Under the pieces are notes generated by a model. That model was not told where the DNA came from. It searched no databases and saw nothing but the letters and a program-made list of their open reading frames with translations. A DNA stretch of 55,061 nucleotides from an uncultured Helicobacter sp. (GTDB lineage Bacteria; Campylobacterota; Campylobacteria; Campylobacterales; Helicobacteraceae). Location: positions 1 through 55,061 of the forward strand of contig CALVDZ010000014.1 in the NCBI GenBank assembly GCA_944326445.1, given 5' to 3'. The position numbers and the translations under genes were made by a program. Shown here piece after piece: positions 24,913 through 33,123 of this stretch; positions within the stretch are counted from its first letter, which is position 1; every line of letters starts with the position of its first letter.

Positions 24913-25902
24913 ATGAAAAGACAGCAAATAACCCTTATCCTAGGCGCGCTTATTGGCGTATCTATCGTGGTTTGGCTAGTTATCAATTTTTACAAAGCCT
25001 ATACGCCAAAGCCCCAGCAACTCCAAGGGCAGATTCAAGCACGAGAATACAAAGTGAGCTCCAAAATCGCAGGGCGTATAGAATCTATCCTAGTCAAACG
25101 CGGGGATTTTGTCAAAAAAGGCGATCTCATCTTTACTATAGAATCTCCCGAGCTCCAAGCCAAGCTCACCCAAGCCCAAGCGGGCTATGAAGCAGCCAAA
25201 GCCCTCTCCCAAGAAGCCCACAAGGGCGCGCGCATAGAGACAATCCTCTCGGCAAAGGATATGTATCAGAGTGCCAAGGCTATGCGCGAGCTCACAGAAA
25301 ACACCTATAAGCGCATTGATGATTTGTATAACCAAGGCGTGGCAAGCCTACAAAAGCGCGATGAAGCCTACACCGCGTATCAAAACGCCAAATACAACGA
25401 AAGCACCGCCTATCAGCAATACAAAATCGCCCTTGATGGCGCGACAAATGAAACCAAAGAAGCAGCAAAACAAAAAGAAATCGCCGCAGCGGGGCAGCTA
25501 AGCGAAGTGGAAGCCTATATCAAAGATATCCAAGCCTACGCCCCTGCTGATGGGGAAGTCGCTAATGTCCTGCTCTCCGAGGGTGAGCTAAGCCCCACGG
25601 GATTCCCCGTCGTGATGCTTGTAGATACCAAAGATGTGTGGCTACGCGTGGCAGTCTCGGAGGAATACCTCAAAGACTTTCAAAAAGATTCAGAATTTAG
25701 CGCCTATATCCCAGCATTGCAAAAAGAAGTGCGCTTTAGGGTGCGATATGTCTCGGTAATGGGGGATTTTGCCACTTGGCGCGCGACTTCTAATTCTAAG
25801 GGCTATGATTTGCGCAGCTTTGAGATAGAGGCACTCCCATTGCACAATGAGGGCGAGTTCGCCGTGGGTATGAGTGCAATTATCACGCTCCCGCCACGAT
25901 GA
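24913..25902 (+). CDS. HlyD-family periplasmic adaptor (membrane fusion protein)
   Basis: A 329-residue inner-membrane-anchored adaptor. One transmembrane helix (about residues 7-27) is followed by a biotinyl-lipoyl-like half (SSKIAGRIESILVKRGDFVK), an alpha-helical hairpin (about 75-190, Ala/Gln/Glu-rich coiled coil), the second lipoyl half (YAPADGEVANVLLSEGELSP) and a beta-barrel. It bridges the inner-membrane transporter to the TolC-like channel. It follows the TolC gene by 10 bp, and its stop overlaps the next gene's start (ATGA-type). The family resembles YhiI/YbhG adaptors. Confidence 0.9.
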   Translation: MKRQQITLILGALIGVSIVVWLVINFYKAYTPKPQQLQGQIQAREYKVSSKIAGRIESILVKRGDFVKKGDLIFTIESPELQAKLTQAQAGYEAAKALSQEAHKGARIETILSAKDMYQSAKAMRELTENTYKRIDDLYNQGVASLQKRDEAYTAYQNAKYNESTAYQQYKIALDGATNETKEAAKQKEIAAAGQLSEVEAYIKDIQAYAPADGEVANVLLSEGELSPTGFPVVMLVDTKDVWLRVAVSEEYLKDFQKDSEFSAYIPALQKEVRFRVRYVSVMGDFATWRATSNSKGYDLRSFEIEALPLHNEGEFAVGMSAIITLPPR

Positions 25903-26990
25903 TGAAAAAACTTCGGCAGCTTTGGAAGTTTCTCTCCAGACGCTTTGTCTTATTTTTGCTCTATTTTGTGCTGCCCATTTTGGTTGGGTGGTTTATGTAT
26001 GCCATCTTTAGCGCGTCCTTGCCTAGGGATTTGCCCATTGGGCTCGTGGATTTGGATAGGACAAGCGCGAGTGCTGAAGTAGTTTTTGCTATCAATGCTT
26101 CGCCCACGATGTATATCAAGCGCGAGTATGGCTCGATTATGGAGGCTAAAGCCCACTTGGCTAGCGCGGAGATCTACGCCCTTGCCGTGATACCCCATCA
26201 TTTTGAGCGAGATCTCACACTTGGCAAGGGTGCGAAGCTCGCGTTGTATTACAATGCGCAGTTTGTGCTCGTGGGAAAAGCCCTAAATAGCGCGTTTGCG
26301 CAGGTTGTGGGCACGCTTGATGCTAAGCAATCCGTGGCGCAAAATCTCATCAAAGATGGGGATTTGCACCTCGCCCTTAGCAAGGCTATGCCCATTTTTT
26401 CACAGATTATCCCGCTTTATAACGCCTCGAGCAATTACGCGCAGTTTTTGCTCACGCTCCTGCTGCCTTGTATGCTGCAAATTCTTAGCGCACTTGCAAT
26501 GATACAACTCCTAAAAAGCGCGCCGCACTCGTTTAAAAGCCTCTTTATCCGCTATGTGGGCAATACGATGGTGTTTGTGTGGTGGGGGATTTGTATGCTG
26601 TTGTTGCTAAAAAATCTCGGCTTTGAGGTGCGCGGGAGCTTTGGGCTGCTTGTGGTGGGAGTGGGGGTATTGCTACTTGGGATTAATGGCGTGGTGGTGT
26701 GCTTGCAAGCCCTCTTGCTTGATATCAAAAAGACTATTGGTGTCGTGGCTGTCTATACTGCGCCTTCTTTGGCATTTGCGGGTGTGACTTATCCGCAAAA
26801 TTCTATGAATCTCCTAGCACTTTTTTGGAGCAAGCTTTTGCCCATATCTAGCTTTATGGAGCTCTATATCCAGCAGGCAAACTATGGGGGGAGTGTAAGC
26901 GGAGCGTGGCAGATTTTGGGAGAAATGAGCGTGTTTGTGCTCTTTTTTGTGCTAGGGAGCCTTATCTATCACGCGAGGAGAGGGCGATGA
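25899..26990 (+). CDS. ABC-2-type transporter permease (first of two)
   Basis: A 363-residue inner-membrane protein: an N-terminal transmembrane helix (about 15-37), a large periplasmic domain (PRDLPIGLVDLDRTSASAEV onward), then about five C-terminal helices, the ABC2_membrane_3 (YhiH/YbhR-like) arrangement. PQNSMNLLALFWSKLLPISS in the last part matches the conserved sequence of this family. The start overlaps the HlyD stop. No ATP-binding gene is present in the operon or elsewhere in the window. The paired permease follows. Confidence 0.88.
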   Translation: MMKKLRQLWKFLSRRFVLFLLYFVLPILVGWFMYAIFSASLPRDLPIGLVDLDRTSASAEVVFAINASPTMYIKREYGSIMEAKAHLASAEIYALAVIPHHFERDLTLGKGAKLALYYNAQFVLVGKALNSAFAQVVGTLDAKQSVAQNLIKDGDLHLALSKAMPIFSQIIPLYNASSNYAQFLLTLLLPCMLQILSALAMIQLLKSAPHSFKSLFIRYVGNTMVFVWWGICMLLLLKNLGFEVRGSFGLLVVGVGVLLLGINGVVVCLQALLLDIKKTIGVVAVYTAPSLAFAGVTYPQNSMNLLALFWSKLLPISSFMELYIQQANYGGSVSGAWQILGEMSVFVLFFVLGSLIYHARRGR

Positions 26991-28138
26991 GATTTTGGCG
27001 CGATTTGTTGGCAGAATACAGGGCGATCTTTACCAATCGCGTCGTGGTGCTTGTCGTAGTGGTGGGCTCTATGGTGTATGGACTGCTCTATCCTATGCCC
27101 TATCTTAACGATGTCGTGAGCGAGCAAAAGCTGCTCATCGTGGATGAGGACAAAAGCACGCTTTCAAAAGAGCTCATTTTTTTAGTAGGAGCAACGCCCC
27201 AAATCGAGCTCATCGCGGAAGTCCCAAGCCTCAAAGAAGCACAGGAGAGCATAGAATCTTTTCAAGCCGATGGCGTGCTTTTTATCCCACAAGGCTTTGA
27301 ATCTAGCGCGTATTTGGGAGTGGGGAGCGTTGTCTCATATATGGGCAATGCCTCGTATTTCCTCATCTATGGCGCGATTGTAGAGGGCATACATAATGCC
27401 CTAGATGCCCTCTCTCAAAAGCTCCACAAGCTCCACCACCCAAACGCCCTAAGCACCTTTTCCATAAGCTATGAGGCAATCCCTCTTTATAATCCAAGCC
27501 TTGGCTATATCAATTACGCGCTAGCGGCGGTGCTCGTGTTTATCCTGCATCAGACGCTTATCGGTGGCAGCGCGATCCTCACAGCATACCAAAACCGCCT
27601 CGCCAAAGAATCTAAGCGCGAGGGCTTGTGCGAGGCAAAAGGCGCGCTAGATTCTAAGAGTTATAGCAGGATTGCGAGGATCGTGCTTGTGAGAATCTGC
27701 GCATTTAGTAGCGTGTATTGCGTGTGGTTTTTGGTGTATTTTGGGGTGCTTTTCCCTTATTTTGGCGTGCATATCCACGCGAGTATGGGGGATTTTTGGC
27801 GTTTTGGGATTGTGTTTATTGCGTGCTGTAGCGCGTGTGGTGTGCTGCTAGGTGCGCTGCTAGAGGACGAGAGCCTGCCCACACAGATTATTTTTCTCTC
27901 CTCAATGCCATTAGTGTTTATTATGGGATTTATTTGGCCTAGCGAGCTTTTGCCAAGTTTCCTGCGCGAGTTGGCGTATGTGATACCCGCCTATCACGGC
28001 ATTAGGGGGTTTGTTAGCTTAAACCAAATGGGCGCAGAATTTGGCGATGTGATGGGGCATATTTGGGCGCTGCTAGGCATTGGGGTGTTTTGCGTGGCGA
28101 TGAGTATTGTGGTGCTAGCGCGCAGGGCAGGGCAATAA
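26987..28138 (+). CDS. ABC-2-type transporter permease (second of two)
   Basis: A 383-residue paralogue of the preceding gene, with the same topology: N-terminal helix (VVVLVVVVGSMVYGLLYPMP), a periplasmic domain starting with KLLIVDEDKSTLSKEL, and five C-terminal helices including PTQIIFLSSMPLVFIMGFIW and a conserved AYHGIRGFVSLNQMG. The ATG at 26987 overlaps the preceding stop (ATGA) and follows GAGGAG; an upstream in-frame codon at 26906 would overlap the first permease by 85 bp and is unlikely. The pair would form a heterodimer. The operon ends here, convergent with the next gene. Confidence 0.88.
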   Translation: MRFWRDLLAEYRAIFTNRVVVLVVVVGSMVYGLLYPMPYLNDVVSEQKLLIVDEDKSTLSKELIFLVGATPQIELIAEVPSLKEAQESIESFQADGVLFIPQGFESSAYLGVGSVVSYMGNASYFLIYGAIVEGIHNALDALSQKLHKLHHPNALSTFSISYEAIPLYNPSLGYINYALAAVLVFILHQTLIGGSAILTAYQNRLAKESKREGLCEAKGALDSKSYSRIARIVLVRICAFSSVYCVWFLVYFGVLFPYFGVHIHASMGDFWRFGIVFIACCSACGVLLGALLEDESLPTQIIFLSSMPLVFIMGFIWPSELLPSFLRELAYVIPAYHGIRGFVSLNQMGAEFGDVMGHIWALLGIGVFCVAMSIVVLARRAGQ

Positions 28139-28172
28139 GATACCAACAAGCCCCTAAAATAGGGCAGTGTGC

Positions 28173-28574
28173 TCATCGCGCGGGGTATCGCGCTCCCTCA
28201 AGCCAACTCTCAAAAATCACGCCATCGATACCCTCTTGGGCTAGGGCGGCGATTTGCCCCTCGTGCGTGATGAGGCATAGGAGCTTAGAATCTAGCATAT
28301 AATTTTCGGCGATTGCTTGGTATGTCGCGGGGCTAGATTCTATAATGAGATAGGTGGGCTTGAAACTCGCACATAGCACAAAGTCCAAAACCTCCTCCAC
28401 TCTCACCGCGCAGGGGATTTCATAGCTCACGCAATGCCCTAGCAGCGCAAACTCCCTATCCTCTCGCGCATAAAACCACACAATCTCATCATTCCCACTT
28501 GTCGCGATGTCTGCGCTCGTGCGGATATGACGGAATCTGGGCGAGCGCAAATGCGGATACCCAAAGACAATCAT
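28173..28574 (-). CDS. Conserved Helicobacter-type hypothetical protein
   Basis: A 133-residue soluble protein of unknown function starting MIVFGYPHLRSPRFRHI. It has alternating hydrophobic strands and helices (CVSYEIPCAVRVEEVLDFVL, then LIIESSPATYQAIAENYMLD and LLCLITHEGQIAALAQEGID), suggesting an alpha/beta fold. The ATG at 28574 overlaps the upstream gene's stop (ATGA) and follows GAGGAG, so it is translationally coupled. It is the last gene of the tatB-tatC-queA-rsmG operon. In H. pylori a similar-sized unknown follows the same operon, as I recall. Confidence 0.75.
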   Translation of the reverse strand: MIVFGYPHLRSPRFRHIRTSADIATSGNDEIVWFYAREDREFALLGHCVSYEIPCAVRVEEVLDFVLCASFKPTYLIIESSPATYQAIAENYMLDSKLLCLITHEGQIAALAQEGIDGVIFESWLEGARYPAR

Positions 28575-28807
28575 CGCCCATCTCCTCGCGCTTTGCATTC
28601 TTTGGAGCAAAAAAACTTCTCGCCCTGTCTAATCCCCTCTTTTTGTGAGGCAAACACCCCGCACACGCTGCATTCTTGCATAACCTCACTTGGCAAATCT
28701 TTGCGTGGTTTCCTCGCGCGAGGTTTTTCACTAGAGCCCAGAGCGGGGCGCAGGAGCATAAACCACACCACCGCCAAAATCGCTACGATAATAATCAAAA
28801 ACTTCAT
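28571..28807 (-). CDS. PP0621-like small membrane-anchored protein with Cys motif
   Basis: A 78-residue protein: an N-terminal transmembrane helix (MKFLIIIVAILAVVWFML), a basic linker (RKPRKDL), then a four-cysteine segment ECSVCGVFASQKEGIRQGEK followed by FFCSKECKARG. The CxxC...CxxxC arrangement suggests a small zinc ribbon. The PP0621 family has this length and layout, and its function is unknown. The ATG at 28807 follows AAAGGGGTGAAGCG and starts 4 bp after rsmG. The stop overlaps the next start. Confidence 0.8.
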   Translation of the reverse strand: MKFLIIIVAILAVVWFMLLRPALGSSEKPRARKPRKDLPSEVMQECSVCGVFASQKEGIRQGEKFFCSKECKARGDGR

Positions 28808-28811
28808 CGCT

Positions 28812-29417
28812 TCACCCCTTTTTGTAAAAGTAGATTCTCTCATTCCTGCTAAAGCACTCTTCAATGCTCATACTTGGCAACTCTTTTTGCAAATTTGAGC
28901 CCTTAAAGAGCAGATAATGCCCATTGTGGCTCAAAAACCTGCGCCCATAGCGCATAATCTCCTCCGCACTCATCACCGCGCGCGAAGTGATGAGATCGAT
29001 ATTATTAACCTGCGTGATAGGGATCTCTTGAATGCGCGTAGGCAGCACCTTGGCATTATCTAGTCTAAGCTCGGCGATGATATGCTGCAAAAAACCAAAG
29101 CGTTTTGCCCTAGGCTCGGTGAGAGTAAAGCGCACTTTTGGCAGCGCGATTGCAAGCACAATAGCGGGGAATCCCCCTCCGCTGCCTATATCAAGGCAGC
29201 TTGTGAAGCTATCCACAAAGCGCAGGGGATAGAGTGAGTCGATAATGTTTTCTTTGAGTGAATCAAGCGTGCTTGCGCCGCTTAGATTATGAATCTTATT
29301 CCACTCTAGTAGCCTACTCGCATACGCCCCTAGCTTTTGTGCGCCTTCACTACTAAGGGCAATCCCAAGTGAGAGGCAATACTCTCGCACATCGCTCATC
29401 TGTGTGTTTTCTTGCAT
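28812..29417 (-). CDS. rsmG: 16S rRNA (guanine-527-N7)-methyltransferase RsmG
   Basis: A 201-residue class I methyltransferase that modifies G527 of 16S rRNA. Typical features are LLEWNKIHNLSGA near residue 38, the SAM-binding motif CLDIGSGGGFPAIVLAIALP, TLTEPRAKRFGFLQHIIAEL, and ITSRAVMSAEEIM. Loss of RsmG activity is known to give low-level streptomycin resistance in several bacteria. The ATG at 29417 follows AAGGAGG. It sits between queA (9 bp) and the PP0621-like gene in the tat operon. Confidence 0.93.
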   Translation of the reverse strand: MQENTQMSDVREYCLSLGIALSSEGAQKLGAYASRLLEWNKIHNLSGASTLDSLKENIIDSLYPLRFVDSFTSCLDIGSGGGFPAIVLAIALPKVRFTLTEPRAKRFGFLQHIIAELRLDNAKVLPTRIQEIPITQVNNIDLITSRAVMSAEEIMRYGRRFLSHNGHYLLFKGSNLQKELPSMSIEECFSRNERIYFYKKG

Positions 29418-29426
29418 CGCACCTCC

Positions 29427-30518
29427 TTAGAATATCAGCATAGCATCGCCATAGGAAAAAAACCTATACCTATGTGTGATGGCACACTCATAGATTCTCC
29501 TCATCTCTTCACGCCCGATAAACGCGCTCACAAGCATAAGTAGCGTGCTTTTTGGGAGATGAAAGTTTGTCAAAAGCGCGTTTGTGCGCTTTGGTGCATT
29601 CCCGGGGTGCAAAAACAAATCACACACGCCCTCACTCTCCCCCACACGCCAAAAATGCTCCACCACACGCGCAGCAGTCGTGCCGATACACAATAGCTTA
29701 GAATCTCGCGCAATCACATCACGCGCTTGTGATGAGAGGGCATAGGATTCTGTATGCATAGTGTGGGCGCGTATGTCGTGGGTTTGCACGCTGACAAATG
29801 TCCCCGCTCCCACGTGCAGGGTAACAAAGCACACTTCATACAGAGATTTAATGCGCGAAAAATCCTTTTGGCTAAAGTGCAAACTCGCCGTGGGCGCGGC
29901 GATAGCTCCTGCATTGCGCGCAAACACACTTTGGTAATCCCTGCTATCACTAGGCGTATCCTCGCGCTTGATATAGGGCGGCAGGGGCGTGTGCCCGCAC
30001 AGATCTAGCAGCGCATACACCTCATCTATCTCTAGGGGCGCGCTGGATTCTATGGATTGAGAATCTCTGCTGCTAAACTCCACCACGCGCAAGCCACTCT
30101 CTAGCACTTCTAGCACGCGCATACAAAAGCGCGTGGGGGATTTGGCGTGATCGTAAATTCTAAAGAGCGCGCCACTTTGTGCCCTGCCGCGAATCTGGAC
30201 GAAAAACCGCGATTTGCCACAGGCTTTGTGAAACAAAATCTCTCTTAGATTCTTACTACGCGCCTCGCCGCCCTCTTTGCTCGCATACAGCCGTGCTTTG
30301 AGGACTTTGGTATCGTTGCACACAAGCGTGTAATCCCGCGGCACCACCTCGCAAAAATCCCTAAAATGCCTATGCTCAATCCGCCCGCTAGTGCGATGAT
30401 ACACGAGCAGTCGCCCATCGCATCGTGGGTGGGTGGGGTGCGTGGCGATGAGCTCTTGGGGCAGGGCGTAGTCGTAGCTAGAGAGGGCAAAATCGCTTGG
30501 GATCGTGTGTGTGCGCAT
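29427..30518 (-). CDS. queA: S-adenosylmethionine:tRNA ribosyltransferase-isomerase QueA
   Basis: A 363-residue enzyme that makes epoxyqueuosine at the tRNA wobble position by transferring the ribosyl group of SAM. Family signatures: YDYALPQELIATHPTHPRCD at the N-terminus, CNDTKVLKARLYA, PLPPYIKREDTPSDSRDYQS, AGAIAAPTASLHFS, LHVGAGTFVSV, and near the C-terminus TNFHLPKSTLLMLVSAFIG. It follows tatC by 5 bp and precedes rsmG. An insertion of Ser-rich residues near 150-165 is encoded by AGATTCT-type words. Confidence 0.95.
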   Translation of the reverse strand: MRTHTIPSDFALSSYDYALPQELIATHPTHPRCDGRLLVYHRTSGRIEHRHFRDFCEVVPRDYTLVCNDTKVLKARLYASKEGGEARSKNLREILFHKACGKSRFFVQIRGRAQSGALFRIYDHAKSPTRFCMRVLEVLESGLRVVEFSSRDSQSIESSAPLEIDEVYALLDLCGHTPLPPYIKREDTPSDSRDYQSVFARNAGAIAAPTASLHFSQKDFSRIKSLYEVCFVTLHVGAGTFVSVQTHDIRAHTMHTESYALSSQARDVIARDSKLLCIGTTAARVVEHFWRVGESEGVCDLFLHPGNAPKRTNALLTNFHLPKSTLLMLVSAFIGREEMRRIYECAITHRYRFFSYGDAMLIF

Positions 30519-30523
30519 AGAAT

Positions 30524-31330
30524 CTAGGGGTTTTGCGTAGAGATTGGCGCGCTAGATTCACTCTCTTGGCTCTCATCGTGCTCGTCTTCTTGTGGCTCTT
30601 GCTCGCTCTCTTTGGGTGCGGGATTGACAAAGCGCGCGATGAGGATTGAGAACCCATAGAGCCCCACGAGTGGGATAGCCAAAAAGATTTGGGAGAGCAC
30701 ATCGGGGGGCGTGATGATGGCAGCGATGATAAAGATAATAACCACCGCGTATTTAAAGAAATTTTTAAGGCTTTTGTCTGTGATCATTCCCACTTTGGCT
30801 AAAAAATAGCTAAGCACGGGCAGCTCAAAGGCAATCCCAAAGCCCACCACAAGGCGCGTGAAAAACATCACATAATTCTCCGCGCTCAAACTCCCCTCAA
30901 ATTTATCGCTCCCAAAAAGCAGGACATTCTCAATCACCACAGGCAGCACGATATAATACGCAAAGCCCACGCCACATGCAAACATCACGCTTGCAAACGC
31001 CACAAAGGGCAGGACGATTTTTTTCTCGTGCTTATACAAGCCCGGCGCGACAAAAAGCCAAAACTGCCAAAAAATGATAGGCATAGACACCACGAGCGCG
31101 GCGAAAAAGGCGACTTTGAGCGCGACAAAGACATTTTCTAGTATCGTGAGGGCGGCGAGATGGGCTTTGATAGACTCGTTTTCTAGCGCGCTATTGATAG
31201 GCGCAGCAACCCAATCAAAAATCACGCCCCAAAAATTAAAGCACACCCCAAAGCTAAGGAGCAGCACCGCCACGGAGATGATAAGCCGCTTGCGCAAATC
31301 TTGTAAGTGAGGTTTTAAGTCTTCAAACAT
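30524..31330 (-). CDS. tatC: Sec-independent protein translocase TatC
   Basis: A 268-residue inner-membrane protein with six predicted helices, the core of the twin-arginine translocase that recognises Tat signal peptides. The N-terminal cytoplasmic motif MFEDLKPHLQDLRKRLIISV and the first periplasmic/second helix motif FWQFWLFVAPGLYKHEKK are diagnostic. The C-terminal tail (after about residue 235) is acidic and Ser/Gln-rich. The gene starts 3 bp after tatB. Its clients in this window include the Tat-type AKR and hydrolase. Confidence 0.95.
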   Translation of the reverse strand: MFEDLKPHLQDLRKRLIISVAVLLLSFGVCFNFWGVIFDWVAAPINSALENESIKAHLAALTILENVFVALKVAFFAALVVSMPIIFWQFWLFVAPGLYKHEKKIVLPFVAFASVMFACGVGFAYYIVLPVVIENVLLFGSDKFEGSLSAENYVMFFTRLVVGFGIAFELPVLSYFLAKVGMITDKSLKNFFKYAVVIIFIIAAIITPPDVLSQIFLAIPLVGLYGFSILIARFVNPAPKESEQEPQEDEHDESQESESSAPISTQNP

Positions 31331-31333
31331 CGC

Positions 31334-31894
31334 TTAGGCTCCTTTGGGTGCGTTGGTGGGGGTTAAGTCGCTTATGTGAGGGGGCGCGGGCTCGCTTTGT
31401 GGGCTTTGGTAAGAATCTTGCTTGGGTGGCTTAGCCTCGCTTGGCGCGCTAGATTCTGAAATGCCTAGCTGGGCGTCTATCTGCGCGCTTTGGAAGTTGA
31501 GCGATTCTAGATTGAGCGATTCATTATTAAGAGATTCTAGGGCGCGAGATTCCGCGCTTTTTTGTGAGTGGGCGGGGGTAGTTTCGTCAGTGAGATTGTG
31601 TAGCGAGAGATTGCTAAGCTCTTTAAACTCCAAATCTTTTGTGAGTGAATCCACCCCGCTCTTTGCGGCGCTAACATTGTCCTCAAAGAGTTTTTTATAC
31701 TCTAGGGCTTCCTTTTTGAGCTCGCTTATCTGCACTTCTTTGTCAAAGGTATCTTTGGCGTCGTTGATGGTTTTTTTGACGGCGCGCAGGAACTTTGTGA
31801 TATCCACGATGGCTTGGGGCAGCTTGTCTGGTCCCAAAAAAATCACTGCCACCACCAAAATGACTACAATCTCAAAAACACCCACGCCAAACAT
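31334..31894 (-). CDS. tatB: Sec-independent protein translocase TatB
   Basis: A 186-residue protein with the TatB/Hcf106 signature: a short N-terminal helix (MFGVGVFEIVVILVVAVIFL), then GPDKLPQAIVDITKFLRAVK and an amphipathic helix. It docks Tat precursors onto TatC. I chose the ATG at 31894 because the family starts MFG(V/I)G; an in-frame upstream codon at 31927 adds eleven non-family residues. The C-terminal 90 residues are a low-complexity Ser/Asn/Leu region (repeats of ESLN) encoded by AGATTCT-type words, probably disordered. No tatA is in the window. Confidence 0.92.
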   Translation of the reverse strand: MFGVGVFEIVVILVVAVIFLGPDKLPQAIVDITKFLRAVKKTINDAKDTFDKEVQISELKKEALEYKKLFEDNVSAAKSGVDSLTKDLEFKELSNLSLHNLTDETTPAHSQKSAESRALESLNNESLNLESLNFQSAQIDAQLGISESSAPSEAKPPKQDSYQSPQSEPAPPHISDLTPTNAPKGA

Positions 31895-32202
31895 TCCACA
31901 ACCTTCTGTGTAAAAATCTATCGCCAAAGCAAAAAGGGGGATTGTAATACAAAAAACTTTAAATTATAGAATCTGGGGGTTTGGATTTGGCGATTTGGAT
32001 TCTAAAGTTTTATAGAATCTAGCTTAGCAGATCTAGATTTGTGTTCAGAATCTAAGCCATTACAGAATCTAGATTGAGAAAATTTGTCCTCACAGATTCT
32101 AAAACGCTTATAAAATCTAGACTGATAGATTTAAACACAAAATCTCATCTCATAGAATCTAAAACAAGATTCACAAATCCCCCACTTTAAAAAACTTTGT
32201 GT

Positions 32203-32272
32203 AAGGCTTTGCCAAATATAAATAATAGTGCGTGCGCAAGCACGCACTATTATTTATATTTGGCAAAGCCTT
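32203..32272. repeat. Perfect 33-bp inverted repeat with GCAA tetraloop
   Basis: The left arm (32203-32235, starting AAGGCTTTGCCAAATATAAA) and right arm (32240-32272) are exact reverse complements separated only by GCAA, a GNRA-type loop. The left arm and its upstream flank (CCCCACTT, then AAAAAACTTTGTGT) recur at about 54570-54610. It lies in the 630-bp gap 31895-32524, which otherwise holds AGATTCT/AGAATCT words and a family 1 repeat. It could be two inverted copies of a short repeat, an RNA hairpin or a recombination end. Confidence 0.85.
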
Positions 32273-32358
32273 GTTAGGATTTTTTAGCGTTGTGGATTCT
32301 GTAATTGTTTTAGATTCTGTAGAGCTAGATTCTGGGCTTTCCTTAGATTCTGAATCTG

Positions 32359-32507
32359 CTTGAGATTCTGCGCTTGGCTTGCCGGGCATTCTAAGATTTT
32401 AGATGAAAAATTGGGGTTGTGCAGATTGGAGGCAAGGGAGCTACCTAGGCGGTAGTGACCGCCGCCGACAATCAAACTCCCCGATTTTTCGCTAAAAGCT
32501 GAATGCC
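32359..32507. repeat. 149-bp structured repeat, family 1, copy B (possible RNA element)
   Basis: Second copy of the element at 20610-20758. Base changes relative to copy A keep the fold: AAAAATTGGGG pairs with CCCCGATTTTT through a G-T/G-U pair, and GGCGGT/ACCGCC extends the inner stem by one pair. As with copy A, it begins just 3' (17 bp) of the stop codon of a minus-strand gene, here the reductase at 32525-33019. Confidence 0.8.
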
Positions 32508-32524
32508 TTAACACAGAATCTAAA

Positions 32525-33019
32525 CTACACCCCCAAATACGCCTTATACTCCTCCAGCGGGAGCTTCTCCGCATTTGCGCTAAAGATACAAAAAGGCTCT
32601 TTGGGCTTTGTCCCTAGATATTTAAAGCTATGATAGATTGGCACAAAAATATCCTTTATCGTCGCACCGTGATGCCCATCATAGCTAGATTCTGCGCCGC
32701 CTGCGGTGGTGATGATCCCAAAGTTCTTGCCCTCTAGCAGCTTTGGCTCACTCCCATAGAGGATTCCCGTTAGCACCCTATCTTGCCATTCTTTGAGCAG
32801 GCTTGGCGTGCTAAACCAAAACAAAGGAAACTGAAAAATAATGCTATCAGCGTTTTTGAGCAATGCCTTTTGGGCTTCTACATCGATGGCGCCATTGGGG
32901 CAGCTAAGGGTGAGATTCTCTATCGTGAGGTTTGGCGCGCCCTGCACAGATTGCAGCAGTGCCTTATTGACTTTAGAATTTTCCCAAAAAGTGTGGGCAA
33001 AAAGTATGAGTGTCTTCAT
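32525..33019 (-). CDS. NAD(P)H oxidoreductase, flavodoxin-like fold
   Basis: A 164-residue relative of the reductase at 4711-5259: MKTLILFAHTFWENSKVNKA (flavin phosphate loop), IIFQFPLFWFSTPSLLKEWQ (flavin edge), then YGSEPKLLEGKNFGIITTAG. It is shorter than the family norm of 175-200 residues at the C-terminus but otherwise intact. The ATG at 33019 follows AAGGAG. A 19-bp-spaced TTGACA/TATAAT promoter lies 33 bp upstream. It probably reduces quinones or other electrophiles using NADPH. Confidence 0.85.
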   Translation of the reverse strand: MKTLILFAHTFWENSKVNKALLQSVQGAPNLTIENLTLSCPNGAIDVEAQKALLKNADSIIFQFPLFWFSTPSLLKEWQDRVLTGILYGSEPKLLEGKNFGIITTAGGAESSYDGHHGATIKDIFVPIYHSFKYLGTKPKEPFCIFSANAEKLPLEEYKAYLGV

Positions 33020-33051
33020 AAAAACTCCTTAAAATGTTGAGATGAGCGACA

Positions 33052-33082
33052 ATTATAGGTTGCTTGGATTAATCAATGTCAA
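33052..33082 (-). promoter_or_regulatory. MerR-type promoter with 19-bp spacer upstream of the reductase
   Basis: Minus strand: consensus -35 TTGACA (33077-33082), a 19-bp spacer containing TTGATTAATCCAA with palindromic core GATTAATC, consensus -10 TATAAT (33052-33057). The dyad differs from those of the other 19-bp-spaced promoters, so a different regulator is expected. Confidence 0.55.
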
Positions 33083-33123
33083 TTAGGCTATAATGCCGCG
33101 CAAAATCCAAAAAAAGAGCGTGT

